Source: DATDMG01 sp036518955 (GTDB lineage: Bacteria; Actinomycetota; Actinomycetes; Actinomycetales; Kineosporiaceae). From it: a stretch of 25,984 nucleotides of DNA. Positions 21,635-25,984 of the stretch are shown here, piece by piece; positions within the stretch are counted from its first letter, which is position 1, and every line of letters starts with the position of its first letter. The notes beneath the pieces are model-generated. The model searched no databases, was not told the DNA's origin, and saw only the letters and a list, made by a program, of their open reading frames with translations. The DNA is taken from assembly GCA_036518955.1 (NCBI GenBank), contig DATDMG010000177.1, forward strand, positions 1 through 25,984. The letters run 5' to 3'. The position numbers and the translations under genes are program-made.

Positions 21635-22737
21635 GCACCCCGCCCCCGCGAATCCGGGTCCTCGTCGTCGACGACTCCGCGGTCATCCGCCGGATCGTCA
21701 CCGAGGCGCTGGCCGCCGACCCCCAGATCGACGTCGTCGGTGTCGCCACGGACGGCCGGCGGGCGATCGAGCAGGTCGCCACGCTGAAGCCCGACGCCGT
21801 CACGATGGACATCGAGATGCCGAGCATGGACGGCATCGAGGCCGTTCGGGTCATCCGTCGGTCGCACCCCCGGCTGCCGATCGTGATGTTCTCGACGCTC
21901 ACCGAGCGCGGCGCCTCCGCGACTCTGGACGCGCTGGCCGCAGGCGCCAGTGACTACGTCACGAAACCGTCGAACACCGGTAGTTTCGAGCAGAGCAAGA
22001 CGAACATCCGCGAGCAGCTCATCCCGAAGCTGAAGGCCCTCAGCGGCACGCACCGGGCGGCCGGCGGCGGCGCACCCCGGACGGTGCCTCCGCCACGGCC
22101 GGCGGGCGGGACGGACCGGCCCCGCACGCGCACCGGCCCGTTCCGGGCGCTCGTGATCGGGTGCTCCACCGGTGGGCCGGACGCCCTGGCCAAGGTGTTG
22201 CCGACGTTCCCGGCCGATCTGCCGGTCCCTCTCCTCATCGTGCAGCACATGCCGCCGCTCTTCACCAAGCTGCTGGCCCAGCGTCTGGACGGTCAGTGCA
22301 AGCTCAGCGTTCGGGAGGCCGGTGAGGGGGACGGCGTCGAGCCCGGCCGGGTGCTCATCGCGCCGGGGGGGAAGCACCTCACGCTGCGACGTTCCGGTAC
22401 CCAGGTCGTCACCCACCTCACCGAGGATCCGCCGGAGAACTTCTGCCGGCCGGCGGTGGACGTCCTCTTCCGCTCCGCGTCGTCGGTGTACGCGGACCGA
22501 CTGCTGGCGGTCGTGCTGACCGGCATGGGTCGGGACGGCGAGAAGGGTGCGACCGCGATCCGGCAGGCGGGCGGGGAGGTCTTCGTCCAGGACGAGGCCA
22601 CGTCGGTGGTGTGGGGGATGCCCGGCGCGGTGGCGATGTCGGGGCAGGCTGACAAGGTCGCTCCGCTGCCGCGGATCGGCCAGGAGATCGCCGCGGCGCT
22701 GGCGCGCGGCCCGGCACCCGTGGGGGTGGCATCGTGA
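21631..22737 (+). CDS. cheB: Chemotaxis protein-glutamate methylesterase CheB
   Basis: 368 aa. The receiver domain (residues 9-130) has phosphoacceptor Asp60 in TMDIEMPSMDG. After a Pro/Arg-rich linker comes the methylesterase domain (about 172-360), with catalytic Ser179 in GCSTGG, His206 in VQHMPP and Asp302 in LTGMGRDG. When phosphorylated by CheA it removes methyl groups from, or deamidates, chemoreceptors. ATGA overlap with cheY and GTGA overlap with cheR mark a tightly coupled operon. It differs from the stand-alone esterase at 11056-11985 in having the receiver domain. Confidence 0.97.
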   Translation: MSTPPPRIRVLVVDDSAVIRRIVTEALAADPQIDVVGVATDGRRAIEQVATLKPDAVTMDIEMPSMDGIEAVRVIRRSHPRLPIVMFSTLTERGASATLDALAAGASDYVTKPSNTGSFEQSKTNIREQLIPKLKALSGTHRAAGGGAPRTVPPPRPAGGTDRPRTRTGPFRALVIGCSTGGPDALAKVLPTFPADLPVPLLIVQHMPPLFTKLLAQRLDGQCKLSVREAGEGDGVEPGRVLIAPGGKHLTLRRSGTQVVTHLTEDPPENFCRPAVDVLFRSASSVYADRLLAVVLTGMGRDGEKGATAIRQAGGEVFVQDEATSVVWGMPGAVAMSGQADKVAPLPRIGQEIAAALARGPAPVGVAS

Positions 22738-23558
22738 CCCTACCTGCGGCGGACTTCTCGTTCGTCACCCAGATGATCCGCCAGCGCAGCTCGATCGACC
22801 TGCAACCAGGCAAGGAGTACCTGGTCGAGTCGCGGCTCGCGCCGATCGCCCGCTCGGTCGGGGAGAAGGACGTCGCCGGGCTGGTGGCTCGGCTGCGCAG
22901 GGGCGACCCCGGTCTCGCCGACGCGGTCGTCGACGCACTGACGACGAACGAGACGTCCTGGTTCCGGGACTCGCACCCGTTCGACGCCTTCACCCAGCAC
23001 CTGCTCCCGGAGGTCGCGCGGACGTCGACCACCCGGCAGATCACGATCTGGTCGGCCGCCTGCTCGAGCGGACAGGAGGCCTACTCGCTCGCGATGCTGC
23101 TGCTGGACTGGTTGCCCCTGCACCCGGGGTACTCGGCGCGCATCGTCGGCACCGACATCTCCCAGAAGATGGTGGAGCGTGCCCGGTCAGCGCGGTTCTC
23201 CCAGCTGGAGGTGAATCGTGGGCTGAAGGCGCCCTACCTGGTCAAGTACTTCGACCAGGTAGGGCGGGACTGGGTTCTGCGGCCGGCGGTACGGGACATC
23301 TGCCGCTTCGAGCGCGGGAACCTCGCCCAGCACCCGACCGGGGTTCCCACCTGCGACATCGTGTTCCTCCGCAACGTGCTCATCTACTTCGACCTCGACA
23401 CCAAGCGGACCGTGCTGACGCACGTCCGCAAGGTCCTGCGCCCCGGCGGCTACCTCGTGCTCGGCGGTGCCGAATCGACCCTCAACCTGGACGACGCCTT
23501 CCAGCGGATGGAGCTGGGCCGGGCCGTCGTCTTCCGACTCTCAGGAGGTGCTGTGTGA
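22734..23558 (+). CDS. cheR: Chemotaxis protein methyltransferase CheR
   Basis: 274 aa. A helical N-terminal domain (to about residue 75) precedes a SAM-dependent methyltransferase fold. TTNETSWFRD near residue 64 and the SAM site SAACSSGQEAYSLAM (107 onward) are typical; many relatives read CSTGEEPYS, so the GQEA form is a mild variant. FLRNVLIYFD near 212 is the conserved motif IV region. It methylates glutamates on chemoreceptors. The GTG start overlaps the cheB stop and the stop overlaps the next gene. Confidence 0.96.
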   Translation: MTLPAADFSFVTQMIRQRSSIDLQPGKEYLVESRLAPIARSVGEKDVAGLVARLRRGDPGLADAVVDALTTNETSWFRDSHPFDAFTQHLLPEVARTSTTRQITIWSAACSSGQEAYSLAMLLLDWLPLHPGYSARIVGTDISQKMVERARSARFSQLEVNRGLKAPYLVKYFDQVGRDWVLRPAVRDICRFERGNLAQHPTGVPTCDIVFLRNVLIYFDLDTKRTVLTHVRKVLRPGGYLVLGGAESTLNLDDAFQRMELGRAVVFRLSGGAV

Positions 23559-24064
23559 GCACGATCGACGAGTTCGAGGCCGCCCGCGAGGATCTCGAAG
23601 CACTCCTCATCGAGGTGCTGGGAACCGTGGCGGGTGAGGAGGCGATACCGGTCTGGGACGACGAGGAGCTACCCCCCGGACCCATCGTCTCCTCCCGGCT
23701 CGCCATCCATGACGAGGACGACGACTCGCACACGATGGTGACGATCCGTACCAGTGCGATCGTGGCCCGGGTCCTGGCCAGCCGGATGCTCCTCACCCCG
23801 GACCCCGGCCCCGACGACCTCCTGGACGCCGTCGGGGAGCTCGGCAACATCGCCGGCGGCAACGTCAAGTCGTTGTTGCGGCACTCGTGCCGGCTCTCGT
23901 TGCCGATGGCCGGGGTAGCCGAGCACACCGGGGAGCCGGGTCTGCCCGGGGGCGTGACGGTCCGGGCGCTGGTGCTCGGCCAGGTCGTGGAGCTGTCGGT
24001 GGGCGTCGCGGACGACGTCACCGGCCTCTACTGGCCGGGCGCGACCTCGGCCGTGGAGGTGTGA
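23555..24064 (+). CDS. CheX/CheC-like phosphatase, first copy
   Basis: 169 aa from GTG 23555, which overlaps the cheR stop and has AGGAGGTG (23543-23550) upstream. The frame is open much further upstream, but that is antisense-free shadow inside cheB/cheR. The segment DAVGELGNIAGGNVKSLL carries the CheC/CheX/FliY phosphatase signature D-x3-E-x2-N (Asp91, Glu95, Asn98). An acidic N-terminal part (about 1-60) precedes it. Proteins of this fold dephosphorylate CheY-P. Only one signature is present, as in CheX, whereas CheC usually has two. It directly precedes the second cheY, its likely substrate. Confidence 0.82.
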   Translation: MSTIDEFEAAREDLEALLIEVLGTVAGEEAIPVWDDEELPPGPIVSSRLAIHDEDDDSHTMVTIRTSAIVARVLASRMLLTPDPGPDDLLDAVGELGNIAGGNVKSLLRHSCRLSLPMAGVAEHTGEPGLPGGVTVRALVLGQVVELSVGVADDVTGLYWPGATSAVEV

Positions 24065-24066
24065 CC

Positions 24067-24432
24067 ATGAAGATCCTCGTCGCGGACGACAGCCGGGCGA
24101 TGCGGATGATCGTCATCCGCACCCTGCGCCAGGCCGGGTACGCCGGCCATGAGGTCATCGAGGCCGAGAACGGCAAGGAGGCCTTGGAGATCGCCTCTCG
24201 CCAGGCCGTCGACCTCATCCTGTCCGACTGGAACATGCCGGAGATGACCGGCATCGAGTTCCTCCGCGCGCTGCGTGCCAACGGCACCACGACTCCGTTC
24301 TGCTTCGTGACCTCTGAGGGGTCCGAGGAGATGCGGGAGCTGGCCCAGGCGTGCGGCGCGTTGGGGCTGATCGCCAAACCATTCACGACGGAGTCGTTCT
24401 CCGACATCCTCTCCTCGGTGGTGACCGCATGA
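24067..24432 (+). CDS. Response regulator CheY, second copy
   Basis: 121 aa receiver domain. Acidic pair D7/D8, phosphoacceptor Asp54 in SDWNMPEMTG, the Thr/Ser at FVTSEGS and Lys in IAKPF are all present. It lies 2 bp after one CheX-like gene and overlaps the next by 4 bp, so it sits between two phosphatase candidates. It is clearly different in sequence from the CheY at 21266, especially around helix 4 (residues 85-105), the motor- or partner-binding face, which suggests a different partner. Confidence 0.94.
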   Translation: MKILVADDSRAMRMIVIRTLRQAGYAGHEVIEAENGKEALEIASRQAVDLILSDWNMPEMTGIEFLRALRANGTTTPFCFVTSEGSEEMRELAQACGALGLIAKPFTTESFSDILSSVVTA

Positions 24433-24917
24433 GCACGCTGACCGAACCGTCCCCCCTGCCGAGCCGGCACGCCGTCCGCACCCTGATCGAGGGCCTGGTC
24501 GGGCGCGATGTGGAGTTGAAGGACGGCGACCCCGTCGCGACCCGGGCGACGAACCTGTCGGCGGTGTACGTGACCGACACGATGCAGGTGAGCGTCGTCA
24601 TCGTGATCGACATCGAGCTCGCGGCCCGCCTCGGCGGGGCGCTCGGCATGTTGCCCCGAGGCGGTGTGGACGACGCGATCGAGGAGGGTGACCTCTCCGG
24701 CCTGCTGCGGGACAACACGTACGAGGTGCTCAACGTGCTGGCGGCGGTCTTCAACGTGGAGAACGCGCCGCACGTGCGCCTCTACGACCTGTACGGGCCC
24801 GGCGGCGCCGTCCCCAGCGACGTCGTCGCGCTGAGCCAGACCCTCGGGTCCCGGATGGACCTCGAGCTCAGCGTGGCCGGGTACGGCGCCGGACGCCTGT
24901 CCATCATCACCCGGTAG
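24429..24917 (+). CDS. CheX/CheC-like protein, second copy
   Basis: 162 aa from ATG 24429 (ATGA overlap with cheY). Sequence similarity to the first CheX-like protein is low, but the segment DNTYEVLNVLAAVFN gives the same D-x3-E-x2-N signature (Asp95, Glu99, Asn102) followed by the expected helix. Predicted alpha/beta fold, no membrane segment. It could be a second CheY-P phosphatase or a regulatory partner of the first, since CheX acts as a dimer. The next gene starts 5 bp after its stop. Confidence 0.68.
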   Translation: MSTLTEPSPLPSRHAVRTLIEGLVGRDVELKDGDPVATRATNLSAVYVTDTMQVSVVIVIDIELAARLGGALGMLPRGGVDDAIEEGDLSGLLRDNTYEVLNVLAAVFNVENAPHVRLYDLYGPGGAVPSDVVALSQTLGSRMDLELSVAGYGAGRLSIITR

Positions 24918-24922
24918 GGCAG

Positions 24923-25984
24923 GTGCGCTCCCCGGTGGGCCCCCCGCCCGCTCCGACCGGTGGACCGGCCTCGGCCGCCCTCCCCGGCCCGGTGACCGCC
25001 GCGGCGACGGTGCACGACGTCCGGGTGGGCCGGCAGGCCGTGTACGACACCCGCTACCGGCTGGTGTCGTACGAGCTGCTCTTCCGCGACGGGCGCGACC
25101 GGGCGGCGGAGGACTCCCCGGACCGGGCGACGGGCGAGGCGGCGACGTCCCAGGTGATCGCCGCCACCTTCGCCACCTTCGGGCTGGACGCCGTGTCGGC
25201 CGGCAAGCCGGTGTTCATCAACTTCACCCGCGGTTTCCTCACCGGGCTGCTGCCGATCCCGGTCGGGCCGGACCTTGTGATCATCGAGGTCACCGACCAG
25301 GTGCGCGCCGACCGGGAGCTGCTCCGCGGCCTGACCCAGCTGAAGGGTGCCGGGTACCGGATCGTGGTCGACGACTACCGGGGCGACCCCGGGCGGTCGC
25401 CGTTGGTGGAGCTCGCCGACTTCGTCAAGATCGACGTCAATGCCGTCGCCACCAGGGCGCTGCCCCGGCTGGTGCAGGCCTGCCGCCTCACCGGCGCCAG
25501 GCTCGTCGCCTCGGGCGTCGTGGACGGCGACCTCCTCCACCAGTGCGCCGATCTCGGGTTCGAGTTGTTCCAGGGTGACCACCTCGACCGGCCGGCCGTC
25601 CTCGAGCGCCGGGTGCTGTCTCCCAGCCAGCTCGTGTGTGCTCGGCTGCTGAGCGAGCTGTCCCAGCCGAACGTTTCGCTCACCCGGCTCGAGCAGCTCG
25701 TCGGGAGTGACCCCGGGCTGGCCATCCGGCTGCTGCGCAGCGCCCACTCGGCGTCCGGCACGGGTCGTCCGGTGGAGTCGCTGCGGCAGGCGCTCGTCCT
25801 GATCGGGCCGCAGCGGTTGCGATCCTGGATCGTGCTCACCCTGCTCGAGGGCGTGGCCACCCAGAACGCCTCCGACGAGCTCTGGAACGTGCTGGCGCGG
25901 GCCCACACCTGCGCCGGCCTCGCCGCGCTCGCGGCGGCGTCGCCCGGCGTCCCGCAGGGCGACGACCAGGATGCCGAGCTCGGC
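24923..25984 (+). CDS. EAL-like plus HDOD signalling protein (3' end cut off)
   Basis: An open frame from GTG 24923 to the window end (354 codons, incomplete). After a Pro/Ala-rich start, residues about 38-240 form an EAL-like domain of the YuxH/CdgJ type: YELLFR (50-55), FINFTRGFL, IIEVTD, VVDDYRGD (from 148) and FVKIDV. Residues about 250 to the end are an HDOD domain (LVGSDPGLAIRLLRSAHS, then IGPQRLRSW). In active c-di-GMP phosphodiesterases, DDFGxG and AEGVE are conserved; here they read DDYRGD and ASGVV, so enzyme activity is unlikely. Such proteins act as signalling adaptors in motility. It lies 5 bp after the second CheX-like gene, so it belongs to the chemotaxis operon. Confidence 0.88.
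   Translation, partial: MRSPVGPPPAPTGGPASAALPGPVTAAATVHDVRVGRQAVYDTRYRLVSYELLFRDGRDRAAEDSPDRATGEAATSQVIAATFATFGLDAVSAGKPVFINFTRGFLTGLLPIPVGPDLVIIEVTDQVRADRELLRGLTQLKGAGYRIVVDDYRGDPGRSPLVELADFVKIDVNAVATRALPRLVQACRLTGARLVASGVVDGDLLHQCADLGFELFQGDHLDRPAVLERRVLSPSQLVCARLLSELSQPNVSLTRLEQLVGSDPGLAIRLLRSAHSASGTGRPVESLRQALVLIGPQRLRSWIVLTLLEGVATQNASDELWNVLARAHTCAGLAALAAASPGVPQGDDQDAELG

Overview
High-GC (about 70%) DNA with GTG starts, actinobacterial Shine-Dalgarno sites and leaderless starts, a FadE5-type acyl-CoA dehydrogenase, a fused CopD/CtaG protein and a full chemotaxis operon. This fits a motile, flagellated actinobacterium (Geodermatophilales, Kineosporiales or Nakamurellales would be typical). 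The genus cannot be fixed from this sequence alone.

Layout. (1) 1-11.0 kb is mostly ordinary chromosome: a 5'-truncated CopD/CtaG copper and cytochrome oxidase assembly protein, an S9 prolyl-oligopeptidase-type peptidase, a FadE5-like acyl-CoA dehydrogenase (minus strand) with a paired operator-like palindrome upstream, two tandem secreted GH26-like glycoside hydrolases, a TetR regulator with a two-EF-hand protein directly behind it, and an NmrA/SDR-like NAD(P)-binding protein. (2) 11.0-13.5 kb holds a stand-alone CheB-type methylesterase-domain protein, a divergent Ala-rich helical protein, and a small secreted protein whose ribosome binding site lies in a hairpin. (3) 12.65-16.2 kb is accessory DNA: fragments of PIN (VapC-like) and RelE/HigB (Gp49-like) toxins, a 64-bp imperfect repeat, an IS-end-like repeat, and a 1.1-kb islet. 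The islet is bounded by direct repeats of the 3' half of an intact tRNA-Gly(CCC) gene. It carries two tightly coupled genes of unknown function, and a decayed fragment related to the first of them lies 2.6 kb upstream. (4) 16.3-18.0 kb is core again: dCTP deaminase and a co-transcribed protein of unknown function. (5) 18.07-25.98 kb is a chemotaxis operon starting at a FliA (sigma-28)-type promoter: cheA, cheW, cheY, cheB, cheR, cheX-like, cheY, second cheX-like, and an EAL-like/HDOD protein cut by the window end.

The chemotaxis genes form one pathway. CheA autophosphorylates and passes phosphate to two CheY proteins and CheB. CheR and CheB set receptor methylation. Two CheC/CheX-type phosphatase candidates flank the second CheY. 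No receptor (MCP), CheD or flagellar gene is in the window. The most notable points are the att-like tRNA islet with its two-gene module, the toxin fragments beside it, and a CheA with two GspE_N/MshEN-like repeats and two CheW-like domains.
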